Shown one piece after another: positions 46,161 through 56,978 of a stretch of DNA of 64,000 nt. The stretch is from Zizania palustris (Eukaryota > Streptophyta > Magnoliopsida > Poales > Poaceae), in NCBI GenBank assembly GCA_019279435.1, contig JAAALK010000287.1, positions 69,319,144-69,383,143 of the forward strand, read 5' to 3'. The position numbers and the translations under genes were made by a program. Each line of letters begins with the position of its first letter. Position 1 is the stretch's first letter. The notes beneath the pieces are model-generated. The model saw only the letters and a program-made list of their open reading frames with translations. It had not been told where the DNA came from and did not search any database.

Positions 46161-47610
46161 GGGCCCCAATCCCTAGGGTTTGGACTACCCTTTTTGCTGA
46201 AATCAATACTACTCCTTTGGGTCACTTTTTGTCTCTTGCATTCTCTCTTCTCTCTCTTGTTGTGCGCAGCCAGGCTGCTGTTCATGGGATTTTTGCTTGC
46301 ATTTATTTCATTTCATTTGATGCTTTGAAGCTTCTATTCTGTTGAACGTGTGCAGCAAATCTGCAGCAACATTTGTTGCTTCGTTTCACGTGCACAGGCA
46401 TTTTTCAGAGTGATTTGGCTTCGGATTGCTTCTCTGTTGCGTATGTTCTTCACGCAAGTAGTACTAGTTCTTGCTGTTGCAAGTAGTACTACTACACTGT
46501 AGCAACAGTACACTGTGCCAGCTTTTTGCTTTCTACTGCACAACTTTTTGATCGAAGTTGACATGCCCAAGTAACTTTTCTGTCTATTTTCTAGCGAAGC
46601 CACCTTCTCTGTTCGAAGCCCCTCAGCTCCGTGAGGCAGGCTTCGATCTAACATCTTCGAAGGCTTCACTTGAACTTCGGCTTCATTTTTGTGCTGTGTC
46701 TCTAGCTTCGCAGAACACTTTGCACTCTGTCAGCTTCACATACTTCGATAGTCCTTGTGAAGGTGTTCTCTGTCACTAGCTGTTCGAAGTCAATACTTCG
46801 TCAGGCTTCGGAATTAGCTTCGAAGCTAATCTCACTGATAGACTTCGTTTTGGTTTTCTGTCGCATGTGAGCCTTCGCATCTCTTTTCGAAGTTGGCTCC
46901 TTTCGAAGGTAGAGTGTAGGCTTCGAATTTGGTTTCTCTGTCGTGTGACAGGCTTCGCTTCTTTGTTCGAAGGTTGTCCATCTGTTGTGTTCGAAGTTTT
47001 CTGTTCGAAGGTTTGGCTTCAAAGCCCTCAGTTCGAAGCTGTGTTCGAAGCCTTGCCCTCGAAGAACATACTTCGAAGCAGGCTCCGACTTTCTCATACT
47101 TCGCTTCAAAGCAGACTTCGATTCCTGCCACTTTGAACTAGGCTAGACTAAAACATACCTTCGGCATCTTCACAACAGCCTTCGGCAGGCTTCGCAACTA
47201 ATCTCCGAAGCAGGCTTCGACCAGTGAAGCAGGCTTCGACCAACAAAGCAGGCTTCGACCACCGAAGCAGACCTCGACGTGCGAAGCGGGCTTTGCCAAG
47301 TTTCGAACAGGAGACAAATCCGAACAGTAACTTCTCATCTCACTTTATATACACTCAGATCATTTCTTTGAGAAGTTTGGCCTGACATGTCTAGTATACT
47401 TTGTTTGTCTGCCTAGTTACACAGCTTTGGTAGTTCTCTGTTTAACATCAGTTGTTTCTAGGCTAGATACCTTTAGACTTAGGCTGCCTGTTCATTTTCT
47501 GTTGCTTAGTCTTTTGAGGTGCGTTGGGTATTGGGAACAGGCCATATATTCGAAAGAATTTTTTAGGCGCCCATTCACCCCCCTCTAGTCGCTACTTTCG
47601 GTCCTACAAG

Positions 47611-47622
47611 TGGTATCAGAGC
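47611..47622 (+). other. Primer-binding site of Sirevirus H
   Basis: TGGTATCAGAGC, two bases after the LTR. Confidence 0.93.
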
Positions 47623-47673
47623 GAGGTTAGGGTTTTTCCATACCTTAACCGGTTCTAAACCCTAGTAGTGACC

Positions 47674-50422
47674 ATGACGTCTCCTGGCAAGGTCCTGTCC
47701 TTGGAAGCCTATGGCTATAACTATTGGAAGGCTCGCAAGCAAGCCTATCTCATGAGCCAGGGTTCGGACATTTGGGACATTTGCGTTCACACCACGTTTG
47801 TCATATTGCCAGTCACTGAGCAGGGTACTGCTGGTATCATTGCTCAGCATCTGAGCAACAGTAAGGCTGTGAACATTCTGTTTTCTGGTTTAGGTCGCAC
47901 TGAGTTTGAGCGTGTGAGTCATCTCTCCACTGCGAGAGAGATCTAGGCTACCCTCAAGGCACACTATGAGGGAACAGCACAGGTCAAGGCTCGGCTCTAT
48001 CAGACCTACCGGCGTGAATATGAGAATTTCACACAGAAGCTGGGTGAATCTGTTGAGGCTCTGTTTGGTCGTTTTTAGTCGATCATAAACAAGCTTCGAG
48101 ACAACAAGGCTGAGGGTGCTCAGTTAGTCTCAGATCACGAGCAGGCGCTCAAGGTTCTCCATACCTTGGACCCAAAGATCTGGGAGATCAAGGTATCCTC
48201 TATCGTTGAGAGCACTTCTTACGATACCTTGACCATTTCTGAGTTGTTTAGCAAGCTGAAGGCCACTGAGGTAGATATCCATCTGAGATCAAATCTCACT
48301 GGTTCTGGGTCAAAATCCCTGGCCCTTGCTACACCTTCTGTTGATCCCTTTTCTGAGTTGTGCTGGGTTCTCTTTGTTGTCTATCACTGAGGACCAGCTA
48401 GAGTTATTGAGAGATGATGATTTGTGTCTTTTTAACAACCGGGTGCGTCGTGTCTATGATAAGAGAATGTTCAAAAGACACGGCACAAAATCCGGATGCT
48501 TTGAGTGTGGTGATCCAGGACACTTCATCGCCGACTGCCCCAAGCGCAATGGATACAAGAAGGGCACCGGTGGCAGCTTCCATGACTCCGGCAAGCACGA
48601 GAGCTCATCCTTCAACAAGGGCAAGCCGAAGACCCAATTCTTCAAGAAGGCCCTGAAGGACTACCGGCGAGAGAACAAGAAGCGCGACAAGGCCTTCTTC
48701 GCCGAGATGGAGAAGAGCTACTCCAAGCGGTCCACGTCTTCTTCCTCTTCATCGAGCTCAAGCGATGAGGAGATCGCCATCAAGAAGGGGAAGGACAAGG
48801 ACGATCCGGTGGGCCTCTGCTTCATGGCTTTCGGGGACAAGCCGAAGAGCCGCTCTCACCAGCGCCGAAGATCCCGCAAGAGCTTTTGTTCAATGGCTCT
48901 TGGGGATAGGGAAGAAAAGAGCTCCTCCGATGACTCCGACGACGACGACAACAAGGTATCATCCTATGAACGAGAAATTGTTGATTTACTTGAGAGCAAT
49001 CATCAGGAGTTAAAATATCGGGAAAAACTGCTTAGGGGGGCCAAAAAGAGGATAGATGAGTTAGAAAGTGAGCTTGCCGTAGCCAACGGCAGAATTGAGA
49101 GTCTATCTTCTTCCCCTTGCTTGGGTGATAGCAGTGAGTGCCCGAAATGTGAGGTGCTTCTATGTGACCTGTCGACTCTGAAGTCCAGGTACACAGAAAG
49201 GGTTGATGAGAGGGACGCTTTGACCACTGAGCTTGAAAGCGCTCAGCTGGAGCTGAAAGATGCTCAAGCCACTATCGTCGCACCCTGTGTTGATTGCCCA
49301 TCTCATCTAGCTATCATAGCTGAGCTGAAATCCAAGGGTGATGAGCATTTGGGTGATTTGGAGAGGTTGAGAGCTGAGCTTGCCCAGACTAGGCTAGAAC
49401 TTGAGACACTGTCAGTTCCACCCACTGTCTGTGAGAACTGTCTGTCTCTTAGAATGGAATTGATTAAGCTGAAAGCCGAGAAGTCTGTTCAAGTAGAGAG
49501 TGAGTGTGAGACCTGCTTGTCTCAGGTAGAGGTTCTAGCTTCCTTGAGAGAGGAGCTAGCAGATTCTCAGAATGAGAATTTTTACCTCCGTTCCATCCTG
49601 AGTTGGATCAGTGCCAGGGAGCCTCAGCTCGGCATGATGATCCAGCAGTTCAAGAGGCAGGATGGGTTGGGGGTAGGTTACACCTACACCAAGGCTGACT
49701 TTGAGAGTGCCATTAGCCGGGTAGTGGAGTGGAGTAAAATGACTCCAGAGCAGAGGTATCCCAAGACTCACTCCACTGAGTCTTCCCAGGCTTGTCAGCC
49801 CAAGGATGGAGTGATCCATGAGCCACCCAAAGCTCCACCCAAGAAGCCTATCTGGGTCCCTAAGCCCAAACACCTCCACTCTTCTCTAGACTCTCTTCCT
49901 GGACCTTCTCAACCCAAGAAGACTACACCTAACACCACCAAGCCTAGACATCCCATGCCTCAACCACACCCCAAGAAGCCCACCTATCATTGTGAGTACT
50001 ATCAGAGAGACGGGCATCTTGCGGAGTTTTGCTTCAGGAGGAAGCGGGTTGAGAGAGCAGAGAGAGCTCGTGGTGATCAGGAGCAGTTCTACCAGCAGAG
50101 TGGTAGACTACGTGTTTCTCGACGCAGGGAGAGGCTAGAGGCCAGGCCGCGTCGTGTAGGTGGTGGTAGAGGAGACGGCTTTCTTGCCCGTGCTCTAGTT
50201 GGTGGTGTCCGTTCCGGCAGAGTTCCAGACCGTGTTGGCTACGGTTCTGGACCTCGTGGCCGCAGGGTTAGGCAGAACCGAGGACCGCGCTTTGAGCCGC
50301 GTTTTGGTCCAAACTCTTTTGATGGTTTTCGCTTTCCATCTTTTGAACAGATGGCTCGACACTGGTTTAGCTCTTTTGCTAAACCTGGGGCTGGACCATT
50401 TGCTCCCACTTACATCCACTGA
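47674..50422 (+). pseudogene. Sirevirus H gag, broken
   Basis: The likely start is the ATG at 47674 (MTSPGKVLSLEAYGYNYWK). TAG stops interrupt the core at 47944 (after STAREI, where a Trp is expected) and 48076. A one-base shift lies near 48350-48385. The frame then runs to 50422 with a CCHC knuckle (CFECGDPGHFIADC, 48498-48539), a poly-Ser acidic tract near 48735-48770 and a long heptad-rich region. The second knuckle-like motif reads CEYYQRDGHLAEFC near 49991-50032, where the second Cys is Tyr (codon 50000-50002). The C-terminal part is Arg/Gly-rich. It ends at TGA 50420-50422, and the pol frame is shifted by one base relative to it. Confidence 0.9.
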
Positions 50423-53400
50423 TTGTGCAGGACCAGGGACTGGAGGATGTTTGGATCATGGACTCAGGATGCTCTCGCCACATGACGGGACATCGCAGAT
50501 GGTTCTCCAGTCTCACTCCCCCGAGCTCCAAAGAATACATCACGTTCAGGAACAGCAGTCAAGGGAAGGTAAGTGGTATAGGTTCAATTCGCATTTCAGA
50601 TCATTTCTCTTTGAAGAATGTTGCTTTGGTTAAAAATTTGAACTTCAACTTGATTTCTGTTTCGCAACTTCTTGAGGATGGTTTGGAAGTGCGTTTTAAG
50701 AAGGGCAATTCTTCTGTGGTTGATTCTAGAGGGTCTTTGATTTGCAAGATTTTACCTTATGGTAAAGTTTTTCGAATTGACTTCTCTAGTTCTTTTGGCC
50801 CTTCTCGCTGTTTGATTGCTGGATCTTCTTCTGAGCTTTGGAAGTGGCATAGGAGGTTAGGTCACTTGAGTTTTGACCTGCTAGTCAGATTAAGCTATAT
50901 GGACCTCATCCGAGGATTGCCCAAGCTTAAGATGGAGAAGGATCTAGTTTGTCATCCCTGTCGTCATGGGAAAATGGTTGCCGCTTCTCACTCACCTGTG
51001 ACTCAGGTGATGACTTCGTATCCGGGCGAGCTTTTACATTTGGACACTGTAGGTCCAGCTCGGGTACGCTTAGTCGGTGGGAAGTGGTATGCACTTGTGA
51101 TTGTTGACGACTTTTCTCGATTTTCGTGGGTTTTCTTTTTAGAGTCTAAGGATGAAACGTTTCAGTTGGTTCATGACCTGATTTTGAAGCTGAAGAATGA
51201 GAACAATGGTCGGATGTGAGCAATTCGCTCCGACAATGGCTCTGAGTTCAAGAACTCTCAGTTCGTCAGCTTCTATAGTGATCAGGGTCTGGATCATCAG
51301 TTTTCTTCTCCTTACACTCCCCCACAGAATGGCGTTGTGGAACGAAAGAGCCGCACGCTAGTCGAGATGGCCAGGACCATGCTCGATGAGCACAGGACTC
51401 CTAGGCGTTTTTGGGCTGAAGCCATGAACACGGCTTGCTATCTGGCCAACCGCATCTTTCTTAGAGCTTACCTTGGTAAGACATCATATGAATTGTGGTT
51501 TGGCAGACAGCCCAAAGTAAGCCACTTGCGAGCGTTTGGCTGCAAGTGCTTTGTGCTCAAGAAGGGAGGGCATTTGGACAAGTTTGAGTCTCGTTGTTGG
51601 GATGGTGTTTTTCTTGGTTATGCATTGCATTCTCGAGGCTTCCGTGTTTGGAACCTCGAATCCCAGCTGTTTGTCGAGACTTGTGAGGTTTCATTTGATG
51701 AGTCCTTGCCTTCTTTGACTCCTTCTTTTGAGCTTTCTGGTGATGATGAGGTCGGAGAGTCCATCTTCGAGGAAGATGAGGACACTCCAGCCGCTAATGA
51801 GGGTGGGCCTTCTGCACCCCCTGCAGAGCCCACACCTTCTGAGACTTCGACTGAGGACGAGGGCGGACCTCTGATCACTTCTTCCACTACGATCGAGCCA
51901 CCTCAGTCGAGTCCAGAGGTGCCTGCTGCTGACTCCGGTGAGGTGACTTCTGATCACCAGGGAACCCGAGCAGTTCAGCGTGATCACCCCTCAGAGCTCA
52001 TCATTGGTGATTTGACTGAGAGAACTTTGCGTTCTTCTGCCTCTCTTGTTGTGTTTGCTAAATCTACGTTTGTTGCATCTTTTGAGCCCAGAGACGTTTC
52101 TCATGCTCTTTCTTATTCTAATTGGATTAATGCTATGCAAGAAGAGCTTGAGAACTTTGTCTGCAATCGGGTTTGGACACTAGTTGAGCCGCCACCAGGA
52201 TGCAACCCCATAGGCACCAAGTGGGTATTCAAGAACAAACAAGGTGAAGATGGGGTTGTGATGCGCAACAAAGCTCGACTGGTTGCCCAGGGTTTTTGCC
52301 AAAAGGAAGGTATTGACTTTGAAGAAACCTTCGCTCCTGTTGCCCGTCTTGAGTCCATTCGTATTCTTCTAGCTTTTGCTGTTTCGAAGGGTTTTAAGCT
52401 TTTTCAAATGGATGTCAAGAGTGCTTTTCTGAACGGGTACATAGAAGAGGAGGTTTATGTTAGGCAACCCCCCGGTTTTGAGAACCCTAAGTTTCCTCGA
52501 CATGTTTTTAAGTTGCAAAAGGCTTTATACGGGTTGAAGCAAGCCCCCAGGGCTTGGTATGACCGGTTGAAGCAATTTTTGTTGGGGAAGGGCTTTGTGA
52601 TGGGTTCAGTGGATAAAACTCTTTTCTTGCTCAGAGATGCTTCAGATTTTTTAGTTGCTCAGATTTATGTGGACAATATTATCTTTGGCGGTACTACTGA
52701 TTCTCTTGTGTCCAAGTTTTCTGAGCAGATGCACAGCGAGTTTGAGATGAGCCTAATGGGTGAGCTCAAGTACTTCTTAGGGCTCCAGATCAAGCAGGCC
52801 AAGGACGACACTTTCATCCACCAAGGTAAGTACACTCGTGATATGCTTAAGAAATTTGACTTTGGTGGTGAATTGAAGCCGCAGATGACCCCGATGGGCA
52901 CATCTGGGGGTCTAGACAAGGACGAGAGCGGCATCAAGGTCAACGAGAGGGAGTTTCGAGGGATGATCGGTTCGCTGTTGTACTTGACGGCGACCAGACC
53001 GGACATTCAGTTCGCCGTGGGACTGTGCGCGCGCTTCCAGTCTTCACCACGCGCGTCTCACCGGCAGGTTGTCAAGCGCATCTTCAGGTATCTCACTTAT
53101 GTGCCCGATCTTGGTCTTTTCTATTCAGCATCATCTTCTCTTGATCTATCTGGCTTTTCGGATGCCGACTTTGGTGGGTGCCGGTTGGATCGCAAGTCGA
53201 CTTCCGGTACTTGCCAGTTTCTTGGTTCTTCTCTTGTCTCTTGGTCTTCTCGAAAGCAGTCTGGAGTTGCTCTTTCGACCATAGAGGCTGAGTACATAGC
53301 TGCTGCTAGCTGCTGCTCACAGTTGGTTTGGATGATTTCCACTCTGCGAGATTTTGGGTTGTTCTTTCCTACCAGGGTTCCATTGTTTTGCGACAGCACA

Positions 53401-53616
53401 AGTGCTATTAGTGTAGGGAAAAACCCTTGTCTCCATTCAAAAACCAAACACATTGATGTGCGCTTTCACTTCTTGAGGGATCAATATGAGAAAGGTGTCA
53501 TTGACCTTGTTCATGTTGATACCCATCATCAGTTGGCTGACATTTTCACCAAACCCCTAGATCAGTCTACATTTGAGCATTTACGAGGGGATTTGGGTGT
53601 TGTGTATCCTTTTTAG
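50423..53616 (+). pseudogene. Sirevirus H pol (protease, integrase, reverse transcriptase, RNase H), broken
   Basis: The frame opens VQDQGLEDVWIMDSGCSRHMT (the aspartic protease motif is WIMDSGCSRHMT). The integrase zinc region (HRRLGHLSFDLL, CHPCRHGK) and core (HLDTVGP, then IRSDNGSEFKN after a TGA at 51217-51219, and QNGVVERKS) follow. A variable acidic linker comes next, then the reverse transcriptase (KARLVAQGF, FQMDVKSAFLNG) and RNase H (SDADFGGCRLD, LADIFTKPL). The catalytic YVDD box reads YVDN (Asn codon 52675-52677), which should abolish polymerase activity. The frame ends at 53616. Pol is in the -1 frame relative to gag, unlike Sireviruses A and G. Confidence 0.92.
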
Positions 53617-54959
53617 GATATTTTGCGTCAGTTTTTTCTTTCTTCTTTACTCTTTTCTTGAGTCCTTTTGTGTGTGTTCATATCCTGCATATTCACATAT
53701 CACACTTTAGAGCTGCTTCTGTTATATGATTGTACTGCTTTACTTATTCTAGCTAGTACATGCTTTTGATTACTTGTTGATGATCATGCGTTGCTTCAGT
53801 TCACTTGATATGTCTGATATCTGTCATAAGCATGGTTTTTACGCTTTAAAATTGAAAAATGATCACCATTGCTTCTGGTAACTAGCATGTGTAGGCTGAA
53901 TGTTTTTGCTATCTGATACATACCTGGTAGCTCGCTCCTTACTTAGATGCAAATACACAACTTGGACATCTTTATGCTTTTGAACATGGAAAATGCGCTA
54001 TAAATTAATGAAAAATCTAGAAAAATGAAATTTCCATGTCTTTTTATGCATAAACTTGAAAAGATCCAGGTGAGTTTGTTTTTGTCGCATTGCATTGTTC
54101 TGGACTGTGTATCATAGCACTTTGGTACGAACTAGGACAATGTAGTGTATGCCAAGACCAATGTCTTAAGCTTCTGATGGTCCAGTTCTGGCCTAGGCTT
54201 GACTTGGTCGGTCAGCATAAGGTTTGACACGCAAATAACCCCTGGCATAAATGAAAAAGCAAAAAGAAAAAGCTTGAACATTGAAATGATAACAAGTTTG
54301 CTGAAGCACTATGTTTTGGACAATGCTTATCTTGGTAAATTTCAGTTAGCTTTTGCTTCTCATGCTTTACCTCGCTTGTTTACTCGAAAATGTGGTGATG
54401 CTTTTGTTTGCAAAAACTGAAAAATGCGTGCTAATGACTTTCCTTAGATATCATCTGTTGCACTGATCATGCCATGTGTCTTAGACAGTATGTCTTTTGC
54501 TATACTTGTTAGATGTTGTAATTGCAGTCAATCATATTTGAGAAGCATGCTTTCTACACTCCACATGCACTCCAGTTGAATTTACTGCATATTTTGAGGG
54601 GGAGTTGCCTTTCAGGGGGAGTATGTGTCTCTTTTGAGTGCTTGATGAGTTCACTTGTCAACAAGGGGGAGAAAATTTGGGATCAGAGTTTAAGGGGGAG
54701 TTCTTACTCTGTTGACATCCTTGTTCCTTGCTGTTTTGAGATAGCACTCATTTTTGAACTTTGACGTTTTGGCTAACCATAATGACCACTTCTTGCTTCT
54801 GTTCGGCTTTTGGTCATTAGGGTTAAACTTTTACCTTATTTTTCTTTTTTTCTTCTTCTTTGTTTTCTTGTGCTTTGTTTTCGTGTTTCCACATTTGTTC
54901 GCAGGTGCTGAAGAGCTGAAAGAGAGGAGTGTTGACAATGCACTCATCAAGGGGGAGAT
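53617..54959 (+). other. 3' non-coding region of Sirevirus H with multiple polypurine tracts
   Basis: No envelope-like frame was recognised. Purine blocks of the GGGGGAG type occur at 54596-54604, 54613-54621, 54663-54671 and 54691-54700. The primary tract AAGGGGGAGAT at 54949-54959 touches the 3' LTR. Confidence 0.87.
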
Positions 54960-56973
54960 TGAGGAGCCATGCTGAAATAGCGTGGGCCTCATGGCTCCAG
55001 AAGTGATGAGTCATTGTCAACGACAGTCAAAAAGGACAAAAGAAGAAGAGATCTGTTGTTTCACGGGCCGCATGTGACTCAGGTACACGGGCAGGAGCGA
55101 CTGTCGAGCAGAGGAGGCTGCGAAGTTGGGCTGGCCCAATCCGGGTACATGGGCTAGAAGACCCACTAGGCTGTTGACCAGGACTGACTCAGGTACACGG
55201 GCGGTGAGCGATTGCCGGGCTAAGAGAGCTGCGGAGTCGGGCCAGCCCAATCCGGGTACCTGGTGCAAAGTCGGTGGAGGCTTTGTCAGTTTCGGTGCAA
55301 AACTGACAACCGTTGATCTTGTATCCGACTGTCCAGATGAGAAGCCGTAGTCGCTACGAAAACTTAGCTTCCGGATAAGTCATCTGTATCTCTAGGCCCA
55401 CAGTCAGTCAGTCGTGTCTGTAAAAATACCTAAGGGCAGTAGAGTCTTTTCCTTTATTCGTGCGTCTGTAAAAAACCCTAAGGGGCTGGTAGAATATTCC
55501 TAGTGTTGGGCAGCCTATAAATAGGGCCCCAATTCCTAGGGTTTGGACTACCCCTTTTGCTGAAATCAATACTACTCCTTTGGGTCACTTTTTGTCTCTT
55601 GCATTCTCTCTTCTCTCTCTTGTTGTGCGCAGCCAGGCTGCTGTTCATGGGATTTTTGCTTGCATTTATTTCATTTCATTTGATTCTTTGAAGCTTCTAT
55701 TCTGTTGAACGTGTGCAGCAAATCTGCAGCAACGTTCGTTGCTTCGTTTCACGTGCACAGGCATTTTTCAGAGTGATTTGGCTTCGGATTGCTTCTCTGT
55801 TGCGTATGTTCTTCACGCAAGTAGTACTAGTTCTTGCTGTTGCAAGTAGTACTACTACACTGTAGCAACAGTACACTGTGCCAGCTTTTTGCTTTCTACT
55901 GCACAACTTTTTGATCGAAGTTGACAGGCCCAAGTAACTTTTCTGTCTGTTTTCTGGCGATGCCACCTTCTCTGTTCGAAGCCCCTCAGCTCCGTGAGGC
56001 AGGCTTCAATCTAACATCTTCGAAGGCTTCGCTTGAACTTCGGCTTCATTTTTGTGCTGTGTCTCTAGCTTCGCAGAACACTTTGCACTCTGTCAGCTTC
56101 ACATACTTCGATAGTCCTTGCGAAGGTGTTCTCTGTCACTAGCAGTTCGAAGTCAATACTTCGTCAGGCTTCGGAATTAGCTTCGAAGCTAATCTCACTG
56201 ATAGACTTTGTTTTGGTTTTCTGTCGCATGTGAGCCTTCGCATCTCTTTTCGAAGTTGGCTCCTTTCGAAGGTAGAGTGTAGGCTTCGAATTTGGTTTCT
56301 CTGTCGTGTGACAGGCTTCGCTTCTTTGTTCGAAGGTTGTCCGTCTGTTGTGTTCGAAGTTTTCAGTTCGAAGGTTTGGCTTCAAAGCCCTCGGTTTGAA
56401 GTTGTGTTCGAAGCCTTGCCCTCGAAGAACATACTTCGAAGCAGGCTCCGACTTTCTCATACTTCGCTTCGAAGCAGACTTCGATTCCTGCCACTTCGAA
56501 CTAGGCTAGGCTAAAACATACCTTCGGCATCTTCACAACAGCCTTCGGCAGGCTTCGTAACTAATCTCCGAAGCAGGCTTCGACCAGTGAAGCAGGCTTC
56601 GACCAACGAAGCAGGCTTCGACCACCGAAGCAGACCTCGACGTGCGAAGCGGGCTTCGCCAAGTTTCGAACAGCAGACAAATCCGAACAGTAACTTCTCA
56701 TCTCACTTTATATACACTCAGATCATTTCTTTGAGAAGTTTGGCCTGACATGTCTAGTATACTTTGTTTGTCTGCCTAGATACACAGCTTTGGTAGTTCT
56801 CTGTTTAACATCAGTTGTTTCTAGGCTAGATACCTTTAGACTTAGGCTGCTGTTCATTTTCTGTTGCTTAGTCTTTTGAGGTGCGTTGGGTATTGGGAAC
56901 AGGCCATATATTCGAAAGAATTTTTTAGGCGCCCATTCACCCCCCCCCTCTGGTCGCTACTTTCGGTCCTACA
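54960..56973 (+). repeat. 3' LTR of Sirevirus H
   Basis: An LTR of 2014 bp, partner of 45587-47608, with the palindrome copy at 55285-55307 and a TATA box at 55515-55522. Confidence 0.94.
55285..55307. promoter_or_regulatory. LTR palindrome, diverged copy (Sirevirus H 3' LTR)
   Basis: GTCAGTTTCG and CAAAACTGAC around GTG. Two changes from the 5' LTR copy destroy the E2F-like core. Confidence 0.5.
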
Positions 56974-56978
56974 ACGGG
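56974..56978. repeat. Target-site duplication ACGGG, right copy (Sirevirus H)
   Basis: Identical to 45582-45586. Confidence 0.95.

Larger units (their letters stand above)
45587..47608 (+). repeat. 5' LTR of Sirevirus H
   Basis: An LTR of 2022 bp from TGAGGAGCCATGCTG to TTCGGTCCTACA. It contains two copies of a GACTCAGGTACACGGGC block (about 45705 and 45827), the palindrome at 45922-45944, a TATA box at 46153-46160 and a dense CTTCGAAG region at 46600-47320. Confidence 0.94.
45587..56973 (+). mobile_element. Sirevirus H: complete Ty1/copia LTR retrotransposon (11,387 bp)
   Basis: LTRs at 45587-47608 and 54960-56973, a primer site, gag, pol, clustered polypurine tracts and a perfect 5-bp target duplication inside the gag of Sirevirus G. 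Its LTR and proteins differ clearly from Sireviruses A and G, and it is related to LTR F. The two LTRs are nearly identical apart from scattered substitutions and small indels, including about nine bases (AGTAGTAGA) missing from the 3' copy. This suggests a fairly recent insertion, yet the coding region already carries several inactivating changes. Confidence 0.94.

Noticed and set aside
46600..47140. CTTCGAAG repeats considered as heat-shock elements
   Set aside because: Heat-shock elements need TTC and GAA separated by two bases. Here they are mostly adjacent (TTCGAA), so that reading is not supported.
54754..54975. Hydrophobic open frame before the Sirevirus H 3' LTR, considered as an envelope-like protein
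   Set aside because: Only about 70 codons, a T-rich tract giving Phe/Leu runs, and it overlaps the polypurine tract and LTR start.
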